Source: Aureobasidium sp. EXF-3400 (lineage: Eukaryota > Ascomycota > Dothideomycetes > Dothideales > Saccotheciaceae). Taken from it: a stretch of DNA of 64,000 nt. Shown in pieces: positions 31,991 through 44,276 of the stretch. The stretch spans positions 1 through 64,000 of the forward strand of contig SWBL01000032.1 of assembly GCA_024195585.1 (NCBI GenBank). The letters are read 5' to 3'. The first letter of the stretch is position 1; each line of letters opens with the position of its first letter. Made by a program: the position numbers and the translations under genes. Below the pieces are notes generated by a model that saw only the letters and a list, made by a program, of their open reading frames with translations, searched no databases and was not told where the DNA came from.

Positions 31991-34080
31991 ATGTCTCTAC
32001 GACCAGAAGACCATCGATCGTCGCGCTCAAGGTCCAAATCGCACTCGCGACGTGACCGATCGCGTTCACACAGCAATGTGCGAAAAACACACAACATAAC
32101 TCCCGACAGGCCTGCCGAGTATGTCTATGCCAACACCCCGGCCTCAGTACCACGTCACATCACACCGGTAGTAACCATGCCTCCCATGCCCGGTGACTTT
32201 GACGACGGATATATCGTCAACTCTGGGGGTGGGTTACGTAGCGATGGACAGCATCTTCCTTATCCTGTCGTGGGACAGCTGCCTTACCCTTCTGTACCAC
32301 AGGACATTGATATGGGCGACTACAAGGATCTTCCACCGCATGAACGACCGGGGTATGTTGCATCTAGGGATGCACACGATGATGATGCAGATCTGGCGTA
32401 TGGAACTCTACCCTTGCCGGAAACCAGAAGGGGTCGTGGGAGTAGTGTGAGTAGTCAGCAGGCACCTTCGCCGGCGGGTTATACCACTACCTCTTATCAT
32501 TATCCTGCGCCTGGCAATTGTCAGGAACCGCAGTATACGACTTCTAAGCCTACTTCTGGACAGTCTCAGCAATATCAGTATTCTCAAACTAGACCTGATC
32601 AGCCATCAGCACGCTATGACACTCAGACATACAGTCCGGCTGCTGGAAAGCAACTTCAGACCTCTCACAAGGCTCAAACTGTCGACGTGACTCCTGGTAT
32701 CTCCAAACAGGCCAATCTTGGTCTGAATGTGCGTATGGATCGCTTGTCAGTCAGTGGCAATAGACCAGACACAGCTGGGACATTGCCCCCACCCAGTCCC
32801 TTGCTGGAAGCCTATCGAGGAACCTATCAATCCATGTCTCCAATGATGGCGCCGATGAGGCTATCTTCAGACAGTGATCTGGACAAGTTATTTTCACTCT
32901 CGCCAGGCCCATCTTCCGATAGCAAACACCACAGACGATCCAGAAGCAGTACCAGCAAAATCGACTTCGTCAGCTCCAGCTCAAGCTCAGAACCCAAAAA
33001 GCGAGCAAGACTTTACGATGCAGAAAAAGACGCACTAGCTCTCAACGAAGCAATCTCGCATCACAGAATCGACGTCGACACGATCTGCAACATCCTTCCC
33101 AACCTAACCCACGACCAAATTTTGGAGCTACGTAAGGAGTACAAGAAACATGTCAAGGTCCAAGGCAGAGGCATCAACATCGCCAAACACATGAAGATGA
33201 AACTCTCCGGCAACTTTGGAAAAGCGGTTTACGTGTGCGCACTCGGCAAGTACGAAAGCGAAGGTTACTGGGCAAACTTTTGGTACCAGTCACACAGCAG
33301 TCGGCGCGAACTGCTGATTGAGAGCCTGATGGGTCGCAGCAATGCAGAGATCAGACAGATCACAGAGTCGTTCAAGGATAAACGCTACAACGACGACTTA
33401 GTCCGGTGCATGGAGAAGGAAGTGGGGCCAGAAAAATTCAGAGTTGCTGTGTTGACTGCACTCGAGGCCAGGAGACAAGAGGAGAGTGAAGTGTATCCGA
33501 GGCAATATGTTGATAAGGATGTTGATGTCTTGAATCGATGCTTGACAGCAAAGGAAGGTGGAGAAAGCACAATGTTGGAGATTGTGGTTAGAAGGAGCGA
33601 TGCACATCTGCGAGAGGTGTTGAAAGCATACGAACGTCGGTACAGTGTAAATTTTGCAAGGGAAGCTTTGAAGAAGAGCAATAATCTTGTGGTAAGTCTT
33701 CCTTTCAGCACTCAAAACCCATCGAAGAGTAGCCACTCGAATGGCCCAGAAGCATGATTCTGGTTCTGAGAAATTGATACTGACCAACCTTTTAGGGAGA
33801 AGTAATCTGCCACATCCTCAACGGAGCAATCAACCGACCAGCAAGAGACGCCCTACTCCTCCGCCACGCCATCGTCGACATCAGCACTCACAACAGAGAC
33901 GAAGAACTACGCTACGAACTGCTCATCTCAAGACTAATCCGAGTCCATTGGGATCATGCACACTTGGCCCGTGTAAAGCGCGAGTATGCCGAAAAGTACC
34001 ACAAGGAACTTGACCAAGCTGTCGAGGATGCCACCAAGGGCGATTTCAGAGAGTTCATGTATGAGATCTGCAAGGCGTGA
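31991..34080 (+). CDS. Annexin with long disordered N-terminus
   Basis: 661 aa from two exons (31991-33691 and 33796-34080). Annexins bind acidic phospholipids, normally through calcium. Residues 1-335 are disordered: an RS/SR-rich start (DHRSSRSRSKSHSRRDRSRS), then Gln/Pro/Tyr-rich sequence. Residues about 340-661 form the helical annexin core, with repeat-like blocks DTICNILPNLTHDQILELRK, ELLIESLMGRSNAEIRQITE, DVLNRCLTAKEGGESTMLEI and GEVICHILNGAINRPARDA. Canonical GxGTDE calcium loops are not evident, so calcium binding is doubtful. It matches the divergent fungal annexin group with extended N-termini. The ATG at 31991 is the first in frame; the open frame extends a little upstream without one. 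Confidence 0.85.
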
Positions 34081-34751
34081 GTAGTGGGGGAAAGGGACGA
34101 GAGATGAATGAATGAGATGATGGGTCATGATTTTATGATGGTTCTTGCCATGTTGGTTTCTCTCAGACACATATAGCACATATTGTTAAAAGTTCATGTC
34201 TTTCAATTGCTTATGAAAACATTGTCAAGAAACTTGTGTGGCTTTGACCTACAGGTAGATAGTGTCGACATTGAGGCATGCCTGATAGAAGCCATGTGTG
34301 CGTCAAAGTGGGCATGCAGGTAGCCAAGGACGTGATGGTAGTCGAGTACTCGAGATGTTCACACGACAAGTCTGCAAACAAGCAAGGGAACGAAAGCAAG
34401 TCAGTTTCGGAACAGTTCATACGACTTTATCTGGCAAAGGGCCCGTAGAGGAAGCCGCTTTTCCAGCACTCTCTCTTTTGTCTTTTTCGTTGTTTGGACA
34501 GCCAGATGAAGTTTTGTCATTTTCTTCATATTCTTGTTTTCCCTCCCTTCCACGGCGGGCAGCCACAGGTTTAGACCATGACCAGTTGGGAACATCCACA
34601 TTTGTTGCAAAATAATCTCATTGCCCTAATGCCGAATAAAGAAGAAACTCCCCTGAATCAATGCCTGAACCTAAGCAACAACGCGCGTTTTTGTGTCATT
34701 CAGATAAGTTTGATCAACCCCGTCCTTTTTCTTTCAAGGAGAAGTCATCGT
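34081..34751. other. Convergent intergenic region
   Basis: 671 bp between the annexin stop and the RPL37 stop. It holds the 3' untranslated regions. No gene seen. Confidence 0.5.
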
Positions 34752-35359
34752 TTAGGCGGAGGCGTTCTGGGGGCCACGGGCGCCCTTGGGGGTGCCGTTG
34801 CGGAAGCCGTTGCTGAACTTGCGAGAGACGAGCTTCAATGAGCGCATGCGGCCGGTACCGGTGGTCTTTCTTCTCTTGGCCTTCTCGCCCCAGTTGACTG
34901 TGTTGCTTCATGTCAGATGTATGTTCTCATATATAAGGGAGGATGTGTAGTGGTTCGGATGCGGATGTCTCATGTGTCGGGAAATGTCGATCGGTTGTTC
35001 GTATGCCATGATGGCAGTGTCGGAGGTGTAGTGATCGTAGAGGAGGAGTAGGCATAGGATCGGAACGTACACTTTCTGATGCTAGCGCTAGGGTAGCCGC
35101 AGTTGGAGCAAGTGTGCTTCTGGACGTGGAGAGAGCGGGAGCCTGTGTTCGATGTTCCGTCAGCATTTCGGATCCGGGAGATTGATCGAGAGCGAGCGTC
35201 GTCGTCGTCGGTGGTGGGAGTGCATACCGCAGCGTCTGCACAGAACGTGCGTCTTGTTGTGGCGCTTGCCGAAAGATCCAGTACCCTTGGCTGCGCGCAG
35301 ATGTTAGTTATCCAGAATCCATCGCTCTGACGAGAGTGTACGGGCAGCGACTAACTCAT
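34752..35359 (-). CDS. RPL37: 60S ribosomal protein eL37
   Basis: 94 aa from four exons: 35356-35359 (ATGA only), 35228-35290, 35071-35142 and 34752-34897. The first exon is four bases long; the frame closes exactly. The protein reads [20 protein letters not shown], then [20 protein letters not shown] with the zinc-binding cysteines, then [20 protein letters not shown] and ends [14 protein letters not shown]. It is a structural protein of the large subunit. Intron-rich short ribosomal protein genes are usual in filamentous fungi; the 173-nt third intron shows no snoRNA box pair that I could find. Confidence 0.96.
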
Positions 35360-36185
35360 TTTGAAGTATCGACTGTGCGGCTGGCTGTGAGAGGGTCGGT
35401 CGTGTCGCTGTCTGTTCGAGAAATCTCAGGTGGGCTTTGCGAATTCTGTCTGGTGCGTCGCGGACCGCTTCAGGTCTTGGCAAAGCAAGTGCGACCGGGG
35501 ATTTGCCGCTCCGCTTGACCATCGCTCCTGCCTCGAACGTTCACTTGTCGAACATGAATGCATTTATCTTGCTGCCCTTGATGTTCTATTTAGCAGGCGA
35601 TAGACAAATATTGAGCTCCGATGCATACTTGATCGCACCAAACCAAAGGATACAGTCCCGCCAATTCTGGGTCACTTTCCTCGCTTGCTCGATCAACCAG
35701 CAATTCGTGTTGTCTTTTCGATCATCGTCTTCTCATTCGTCTAGCATGAAGGCTCGTACTTTGAGGAAACAATGATTGGTACGATATACTTAAACAACTT
35801 CGCTGTGTTATAGATACTTTTTCTCAGAGTCCACCTCTCTACTACCTCGTCCCTAGAACTATCTCTAGCCTTGTACATGTTCACCGGCATACGCGCGTCT
35901 CAAACATTCGGGCATCAACTTCTTGAAAGTCATGTGTCTGAATTCTCTGACATCTATATATCATTCAGTCGTCCCATTCGTCACTGATACATGAACTTTT
36001 GTGCCGTGAGCGAACCGAACATGCTATACTATAAAAAGCAGAATGGCTTGTTTTCAAAACGCCTTCTTGTCGCTAATCCATAAAGCGCCACGTAAAAAGA
36101 TGCGTTCGTCTAGAATCGAAATAAAGTGCCAGCCCCATCCACCAGAAAGGTAAAAGTACATAAACATTATTTGGCAACAAGAGCC
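35360..36185. other. Intergenic, RPL37 promoter side
   Basis: 826 bp: upstream of RPL37 and downstream of palI. Open frames up to 112 codons have no family-like sequence. Confidence 0.45.
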
Positions 36186-38417
36186 TTACATTGCGCTCGG
36201 GTAACGGCCAGGAGGAGTCAGTCCGGTGGGGTTAGGACGTGGCATACCTCTGCCGCGACCGCCTCGAGCTGCACCACGCATGCCAGGCAACATGAAGTCC
36301 GGGTTCTGCCCAAGAATCATGTCGTTCTGTTCGTTTCTGCGTTGCTGTGGTAGACCCGTCGCCGATCCAGGGCCGTAGCCTGGTGGCGGACGCCAGTTGG
36401 GGTTGACACCACGTTGACTTACCGACGTGAAGTTGCTGGTGTCGGACATGGCAGGAGACAATGCGCCCTCTATGTTCTCATAAGAGCTGTCCCTCTCCAG
36501 AGACGGCCCTTCGTGGTTCTGGCCGATTTGCAGGCGTTCAGGTGTAGGGTGGCGTACGGTGGGGATCTGAGGACCAGGTGTCAAAGTTGTCGGAATGGGA
36601 GCACCCACCATAGACGACTCATCAGCAGCAGCGAAGCGAGGGTCGACATCTTCGTAGTAAGACTCAGAACCAGCGCGTCTATGACGAGATGTTGGAGATG
36701 CTTGGATAGGTGAGAGAGGAGGTGCAGCATTCATCTGGGCCGTAGGTGCGGGAGCATGTCTGGGAACAGGAGGTGCATCCCATCCAACTCGCGGTTGCAC
36801 ATATGTCCTGTATTTAGTGTTAGAGCGAGCTCCGGAAGTCCACACAAATGAGCTATGGCAACTTACGATTCTGAATAGATGCTTGATGGAGTAACAGGTT
36901 CACCTCCACTCGGCTGTCTTTGATTGACTGGAGTAATGTCTCTGCGAGGACGGGGCATCGGCTGAGCTGTACCAACCATACCAGACATATCATGTTCACC
37001 GTATCGGGCAGGCGATTGGATTGCAGGACTTCCTGTTCTTTCGTCCATTTCGATGGCCTGGCCGATAATCTCGCCATTGACAGGGTCTTCGGGAGAGCCG
37101 TTTCTACGAGGGAAGGGACCAACACCAGGAGGTGGAAGAGGGTCGTTGCTGTAGCCTGGAGGAGGAACACGCTGGCCGCGACCCATCATTGGGCCAGGGC
37201 CAGGACCAGGACCAGGACCCATGCCTCTACCTTGTGGACCGTTCCAGCCAGGAGGAGGAGGACCTCTCATACCTTGCGGGCCGCCTCTGCCAGGACCATA
37301 ACCACCTCTTGGACCAGGGCCGAAAGAGCCTCGTGGTGCAAATCCACCTCTAGGGGGACCGTAACCTCCACGAGGAGGATAGCCACCGCCCCTGCCTCGT
37401 CCATAGCCAGGAGGTGGGGGTCCCATGCGATTTTGGTTCTGAGGCTCATGTGAGCCATCAGAAGTTTGACGCATCAACATTATAGGAGGGTTGCCATTCT
37501 GTTGGGTATTGTAAGGATCTGCGGGTTGAGCAGGCATGGGAGGAAGATCGTCGTCCATGGGGCGTGCACTAGGGGCGGTATTGTTGCTGGTCACAGACGG
37601 CGCTTTGGGGTTGAGTGGTGCACGGTCGTCACTTCTCCTCTCATTGCTCTTGGTCTCAAAGGCTGCAAATTGAGGTCCTTTGGCGTTGTCGAAAGTGCCA
37701 TCCATGGGTGGGGGGCTATCCGCTCTGGGTAGCTCATCAGCCATCAGGCGTTCACTCTGCATGTTGTTATAGTAGTTTGCGCCGTTCATCTCGGCATTCT
37801 CAGCGATGCGCTTCTTGCGAGCCTTTCTCGATACCAGAGTCCTTCTCATAGCGCAAGTAACGACACCGGAAGCAATGATGAGGATAGTGGCTGCCAGAAC
37901 GATCCATCCTCCCCACTGCATGTGCGGAACGAATAAGAGAATGTCGACCAGGAAAGCCAAGAGAGCAACGAGTAGTGTGGGGAATGTCAGAATGAGCAGA
38001 GCCAGAAGATAGCGAGGAGAATGGGCTGGCGAGTGGAAATGAGCGGCGACAGCCAGGGCGAAGCAAATGAGGGTCAAAAAGGCAGCGACAGGATGGACGA
38101 TGAGAATGGACGAGAGCGAGGCACGAGTACTCGACGGTAGAGAGAACTCATTGTTGTCGGCGGCTGAGAATAGTCTGTCTAAAAGACGAGTCAGAAAGGT
38201 GATCGGCGTACCCTGACAGATGCAGCATACCTGTGTCGTAACCAACTCTCAAGGAACTGCATTTTCCATTCTGGCAATAACCAAAGACTCCAAAGTCGAC
38301 ACCATCGAATTGGGCCAGGGGGATGGCTTGAATGATGGGCGTAGAAAGCGTGCTCAGCAACAGCAAGACGAAGGCGATGAAGAACAGAACCGAAAGCGGA
38401 GTCGCTGGCCGCACCAT
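36186..38417 (-). CDS. palI: pH-response regulator PalI/Rim9
   Basis: 706 aa from three exons (38231-38417, 36867-38178, 36186-36807). PalI assists the plasma-membrane sensor PalH in alkaline pH signalling to PacC. The N-terminal 175 residues form the SUR7/PalI domain: a first helix (LSVLFFIAFVLLLLSTLSTP), an extracellular loop with VDFGVFGYCQNGKCSSLRVG, and three more helices near 90-110, 119-143 and 152-172. The long cytosolic tail is disordered: residues about 315-397 are Arg/Gly/Pro repeats (RGRGGGYPPRGGYGPPRGG type), and the end is Pro-rich. Fungal PalI proteins typically have long tails, while yeast Rim9 lacks most of it. The start is the ATG immediately before the first helix. Confidence 0.9.
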
Positions 38418-40347
38418 GATGAGCGGCTTGGGACGTGACCTCGTCTGGCGTGGGCGGATACGACAGCGATGGTATAGTAATGTGTTTGGGTGTGGAAATG
38501 TGGTCCTGCTCCAGAGCGAGTGTGTTCTTTGCACTCGTGCAATGCGAGGCAGACTAAAGGAGAATGGAGGCGCAGCAGAAGGGACACGCAGGTGGGTAGA
38601 AGAGAAAAGCCTGGAGAGCAGCAGATGGCGGAAGGAGAAAACGCAGCAGACGTCGTCGCAAGACACGGCGCAACCAGCACGTCGTTCGTGGGATCGAATG
38701 GGACAATAGAGAGGGGGGCTAAGTTGTGGCGCGCAATCGAGGCAGGGCCTAACCACTGTAGCTTTCCATCTTCTACTTCTTGTGCCCTCTCCACACCAAC
38801 GACCAACTCGTGGCAGCCCGGCCAACGCCAGTAGACCCGTTACCTCGCGACCTGTTGCTGTGCCCGTCCCTTTCTTCGCTTCTGCATCGCCTGTGCAACT
38901 GGCAAACGTTTCTCCTCTTCCACCTGATTCTATCCACTTGCAACCATCAATGACATCTGCAACATGTGAGATTCAGGCCGTCTCGAGTCCGAGACGAGCA
39001 CGCGGCACCCCCAGAAGACGCAAAGCCACTAACTTTTTTAGCCCAGCCTCATTAAACTTGATTCGACGTGTTGCGCCAATGCCTCATCTCTTATCCATGT
39101 CGCATCTAATCTCAGCTGCATGCCACTTGCTCTCCCACCTGGTTCTCACTTAGGCTGCATCGACCAAGACTTACATCGCTTGGTTCGACAGCTGCTCTCG
39201 ACATGTCCTTCTATCTTGCTTCTGCTATTCTGTCGAACCCCTCGGCTTCGCTAGCTCCAACTCTAAATCCCCGCAATATCTGCTTCTCGACAACCCCTTG
39301 ACCTGAAAGGAAGGACGAGCCTTGGCCTATCAAGCCCAACAAGCCAGCAGATACATATCTCCTTTGATGAAGTCGTATAGATAGCCGACTGCTTGCCGCT
39401 TCTCACCCGCTGTCGCGCGAGGCCCCCCTCTACAATCCAAGCAGAGTAGTCATAATATACGCACATGATGATCTTCGTGAAACTGAAACTATCATCCTGC
39501 AAGCGTGCTGTCGTGTCAAAGCTAAGGCAGGTACCCTTCTAGATCATATAACACATCACAGCAACAAACTCTTACATCTTCTTTCTCCGCTGCTCGACAT
39601 CGGGCCGTAACAGTCTGTGTTATCGGATCATATCGATAGCAACAACGGCATAAGGCAACACATTCTTGGCGGGAAAGACGGCTCGCTCTTCTGTGCCCTC
39701 GGTGGACCAAGCTTAACAGTCTCGAAACGCATGAAACGAAAACAAGATGCAACTGTCAGCTGTTTTACGGAGCAGTAGTCCTCACGTCATGCGCGTCTGC
39801 AGTCTGACATGACAACTAATAGACGTACTGTGCAAGCTCATGTCATGTCAACTACCATAGATTGACTGCTCATCTTCTTGGGCGTAAGCAGACTCCTGGT
39901 GGACGTATTCAGTGGAAAACAGATTTTGGAATGCACGATGTCTTGTGTGTTCAGAGATTGACTATAGAGACACTACTTGCTAGTGGATCTCAGTTGGCGA
40001 TGCTGACTTGTATGTGTAGATTTTAGCAGCTTTTTCTTTGATGTTGATCCATTGAGAGCCTGAAGGACCTTCAATTCTGTATCTGCGGTGGTTTCAATCA
40101 ATTCAATTCGACAGATATGTGGGGTTCTTCGCATACGTAGGTGTATTTACTTTCCAAGGACAGTCGCTTCATCCTTTTGCAAGATATGTGATAAATTTAA
40201 GTCAGGGTGACAGGACCAGCCTGAGGTCATGTTCACATGCTTCGGGAAGTCCGGAGTGGCATGATCTACGTCACTGTGGTCCCAAGTCACAAAACACCTT
40301 GCAGGAACTCAACAACACACCTTTGCAATTGGGTAAAAAAGATCAAC
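38418..40347. other. Longest intergenic region, no supported gene
   Basis: 1.9 kb between divergent palI and acetate kinase. The 38.4-38.9 kb part probably carries the palI leader. Several open frames of 70-125 codons on both strands lack domains or plausible introns. No RNA gene or repeat recognised. Confidence 0.45.
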
Positions 40348-41715
40348 ATGGCCAAAGTCATCCTGTCCATCAACGCCGGCTCATCGTCCGTCAAAGTCTC
40401 AGTCTTCAAGGGAACCTCCAAGGATACCGAGCCTTCTCAGCTTGCTGAAGTGTCAGTTGCTGGATTGACTGCACCTCCCTCAACACTTACATACAAACGC
40501 GGAGACCACAAAGTCAAGGACCAAAAGATCGAAGGTGTTAGTACTCAAGAAGATGCCTTCAAGTACATCCTCGAGCACCTCTTGAACGATGATGGTTTGC
40601 CCGAACTCAAGAACAAGGAGGATATCGAGTTCGCATGCCATAGAGTAGTCCATGGAGGAGAGTTTGACAAGCCTACAAGAATTGACAGAGAGACCTACCA
40701 TCAGATTGAAGAACTTTCTGATCTTGCACCTCTGTAAGTAGTCTTTGAAGCTCGATCTCTAACCATAGCTAACCAGCATAGCCATAACGCAGGTGCCTTG
40801 ACCATCGTCAAAGCTGTTCACGAACAACTGCCCACGGCAACCAACATTGCTTTCTTCGACTCGGCATTCCACTCTACGGTAGGTGTGGCATGCAACAAGA
40901 ACAAGCACTTTATCTGACATGTGATGTCTTAGATCCCAGAGCACATCCGCACATACCCAATTGACCAAAAGCGAGCAAAGATCAACAAGCTTCGCAAGTA
41001 CGGCTTCCACGGTCTGTCATATGCATTCATCACCAGATCAGTGGCAGAGGCTCTGAACAAGCCTGTCGACTCTCTCAACATCATTGCCCTTCACCTTGGT
41101 AGTGGTGCCTCTGCATGTTCCATCGTCAATGGAAAATCCTTCGACACTACCATGGGCTTGACTCCCTTGGCTGGTCTTCCAGGTGCAACCAGATCAGGCT
41201 CTGTCGACCCCAGTCTGATCTTCCACTTTACGCACACAGCCGGAAAGCCCAGTCGCAGCAGCACTAAGGATCTGCACATCACTGAGGCCGAGGAAATTCT
41301 CAACAAGAAGAGTGGATGGAATGCAATTGCTGGCACCACTGACTTTGGTGTCATCAGCTCAAAAGCAGAGCAAGGCGACAAGGATTGCCAACTCGCCTTT
41401 AACCTCTTCGTCGACAAGATTTTGAATTTTGTGGGCGGCTACTACGTTAAGATGGGAGGCAAGCTTGATGCTCTGGTCTTTGCTGGTGGTATCGGAGAAA
41501 AGGGAAGCCAGCTACGTGCTCGTGTGGTCGAGCAAATGGGTTGTGTTGGCTTCGAACTTGACCAGGAAAAGAACAAGAAACCTGACGACAAGGAGGTGGT
41601 GGACATCACGAAATCTGGATCCAAGCACAGAGTCCTCATCTGCCAAACGGATGAACAGACCGAGATGGCAAGGCAGTGTGTTCAGCGTGCGGATGACTTC
41701 CGAAAGCAAGCTTAA
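40348..41715 (+). CDS. ackA: Acetate kinase
   Basis: 421 aa from three exons (40348-40733, 40782-40878, 40933-41715). It interconverts acetyl phosphate plus ADP with acetate plus ATP. The ASKHA fold motifs are all present: VILSINAGSSSVKVSVF, FACHRVVHGG, FFDSAFHST, YGFHGLSYAF, LHLGSGASACSIVNG, TTMGLTPLAGLPGATRSGS and ALVFAGGIGEK. In filamentous fungi this enzyme is thought to work after xylulose-5-phosphate/fructose-6-phosphate phosphoketolase, which produces acetyl phosphate; no phosphoketolase gene is in this window. No mitochondrial presequence is obvious, so a cytosolic site is likely. It converges with TLG2, 83 bp apart. Confidence 0.95.
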
Positions 41716-41798
41716 TGGGCTCTGGAAATACAGAAGCTGTAAATGACCAAGTTGCAATAATGACCAGGTCGCAACCAAATGCATAGCATAATTAATTA

Positions 41799-43082
41799 TT
41801 ACAGACTCACAAACTCATTAATCGTTCGCTTCCGCCTTCGCCAGTCCTTGCTCGTGCCTATAAGCTTGTCCAAGACCACGTTCCGTCGCGGTGGGGGTTT
41901 GGGGGGCTGAACAGGAGGTTCTGCTGGCGCAACAGGTGCCGGCGGAGGAGTTGCTGCAGGGGCACTGCGACTCTTGGGTTTGATCATCAACAAGATGAAC
42001 ATACCAGCGATTATGAGTATCAGCAGCAAGATGATCTTTCGCTTGGTCGATTTCTTCTGGTAACCGGTAGCGACCTTCAATTCCTTGTCCGCTTGTTTGA
42101 CTTCAGTCGCCATGTTCTCAACATTGTAATCGATACGATCCAACATGCTGCCTTGGTCAATGACCATGGTTTGCAACTCCTGGAAGATGTTGGACAAGTC
42201 GATGATGCCTTGTGCGATGTCCTCGATCTCGCGCTCCCGCTGGGCAATCGTCGAGTCATGCAAGCCGGCAGAGCGTTGCTTTTGTTTGGTTTGTAAGAGT
42301 GTAGTTTGTGCTGAGCTGCGATCAATCTCGGAGTCCATGAGGGAAGGATCAGTGTAGGGATTCTGGACAGGGGAAGTGGCTCGATCGAGAGGTGAATTCA
42401 TGCCACCGAGTGCGCGCAATTCTGCGGTATTCGTCAGTCACAACGGGTACATGTTTCGAGGCAGACATGAGACATACTCTTGAGGTAGGCAGACTGCTTC
42501 TTGCGGAACAATGCGCTGCTGTCTCCTACCCTCGTAGCCAGTGAGACTTTGAGGTTCTGTGCCATGGTCTCCTCCCCTCGACTCAGACTTCCGGTTTGCT
42601 GCGACTCTTTGACCATGTTGTCGATACGACGGATAGCGCGTTGACAGGTTTGGAAGCCTCTGGTAATCTCTTGGGTCATGGCCTCAATCTCGCGCTCTTC
42701 CCTCTTCTTGACCTGCTCATCGTCGAAGCCTGGTAGCACGTGCTTCTGGCATAATTGGTCCAGCTTCTTGATTTGCTTGGTGATGTTCTCCAACCATTCG
42801 GCGACTTGGTCTTGGACGTCGAGCCAGCGCGGTGGTAGACGATCCATTTCAATCACGGCATCTCCATCGTCGAAAGCACCAGCGGACATGAGTCCTCTGG
42901 TTTCTTCGGACTCAGCGGCATTGTCTGCGAAGCCTCCTGCAATTCGAGACTTTTTGGTGATGGGATGATGCGAATAGGACTGGCGATATGAAATGAAGCT
43001 ATGCAGGGAGACATGGTCAGTTGGGCGCAGTAATGCATTGGTGCTTTGGGTTGCAGTACAGATTGGTTCTATCGCGCCACAT
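41799..43082 (-). CDS. TLG2: Syntaxin Tlg2 (syntaxin-16 type Qa-SNARE)
   Basis: 388 aa from three exons (43060-43082, 42478-42998, 41799-42421). A t-SNARE of the trans-Golgi network and early endosome. The N-terminus MWRDRTNLFISYRQSYSHHP is a strong Tlg2/Stx16 hallmark (binding site for the SM protein Vps45) and fixes the short first exon. The three-helix Habc region follows (WLDVQDQVAEWLENITKQIK), then the SNARE motif with IFQELQTMVIDQGSMLDRID, and a membrane anchor (IILLLILIIAGMFILLMI). About 60 residues follow the anchor: a Pro-rich stretch, then a basic segment. Such a lumenal tail also occurs in yeast Tlg2 but not in most syntaxins. Confidence 0.93.
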
Positions 43083-43418
43083 GATGCGCGGTTATGAGAA
43101 GATTTCGAATCAACATGGAACAAGAGACGGCGGCATGGAAAACTTGGTGTTGCGTCAGTTTCGCACTCAGGACGAATGATGGATAAGGACAGGGTCAAGG
43201 TGGTTGCTGACGTGGGCAAAGACAGCGGAGGCACAGAGCAGCTCCCGCCGAGCAACTGAAACACGCCGAATCAAGCATTCTGGCACTGGTTCCTCCTCTC
43301 CCGACAACACAACACTCCCGTTTCTTGCACTTTGGTCTAGTCGCATACCGACCCGAAACGACAGCTTCCCCTCTATCCACCTTTCGATACACTCTCGTCC
43401 ACGACTCATATCGCAAAA
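43083..43418. promoter_or_regulatory. Shared TLG2/calmodulin upstream region
   Basis: 336 bp between divergent starts. No specific element identified. Confidence 0.5.
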
Positions 43419-44276
43419 ATGGTAGCCTCACCCCTTGTCGCTCATCCAGCCCCGCCATGCTCAGGAGGCGCTTGCTGCTGATACTCTCCACCGCCATTGC
43501 ACTTGCTGACACTGCTCACAGGCCGACTCGCTTACCGAAGAGCAAGTCTCCGAGTTCAAGGAAGCCTTCTCTCTCTTCGTAAGTTCTCGCTGCCTGCCTT
43601 CCATCCTCCCTGCGCTTTGCGCGTCTAGGCACCCAACCTGTCGCAGCCGTACTAACCCTCTCACAGGACAAGGATGGCGATGGTACGTCTCTTCAGCTTC
43701 CTATGAACCTCTCTCGAATCTTTCCTATCGACTCCATTTCCCGCCGCACGAGGCCAAGCCGTATTAACAACGTCGCACAGGTCAGATCACCACCAAGGAG
43801 TTGGGCACTGTCATGCGCTCTCTCGGCCAGAACCCTAGCGAGTCGGAGCTCCAGGACATGATCAACGAGGTGGATGCTGACAACAACGGAACTATCGACT
43901 TCCCTGGTCAGTCCAGTCCCAGCCTGAACTGCTCTCGTGCAAATCAGGAAGCTGACGTCTATTCCCCAACAGAGTTCTTGACCATGATGGCCCGCAAGAT
44001 GAAGGATACCGACTCCGAGGAAGAGATCAGAGAGGCCTTCAAGGTCTTTGACCGCGACAACAACGGTTTTATCTCGGCCGCTGAGCTTCGCCATGTCATG
44101 ACTTCGATTGGCGAGAAGTTGACCGACGACGAGGTCGATGAGATGATCAGAGAAGCCGACCAGGACGGCGACGGCAGAATTGACTGTGAGCCTATACTTT
44201 TATATTGGCCGCGAATGGACTGCGCTGACTATATCCGACAGACAACGAGTTCGTTCAACTTATGATGCAGAAGTAG
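43419..44276 (+). CDS. CMD1: Calmodulin
   Basis: 149 aa from six exons: 43419-43421 (ATG alone), 43522-43578, 43667-43682 (16 nt), 43781-43906, 43973-44185 and 44242-44276. The sum is exactly 450 nt. It is the universal calcium sensor, with four EF hands whose loops read [36 protein letters not shown] and [12 protein letters not shown], all with complete calcium ligands. The C-terminus is [10 protein letters not shown]. Sequence and length are those of filamentous-fungal calmodulin, which is far closer to the animal protein than to the S. cerevisiae one. The start-codon-only first exon makes the 5' end invisible to simple open-frame searches. Confidence 0.98.
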
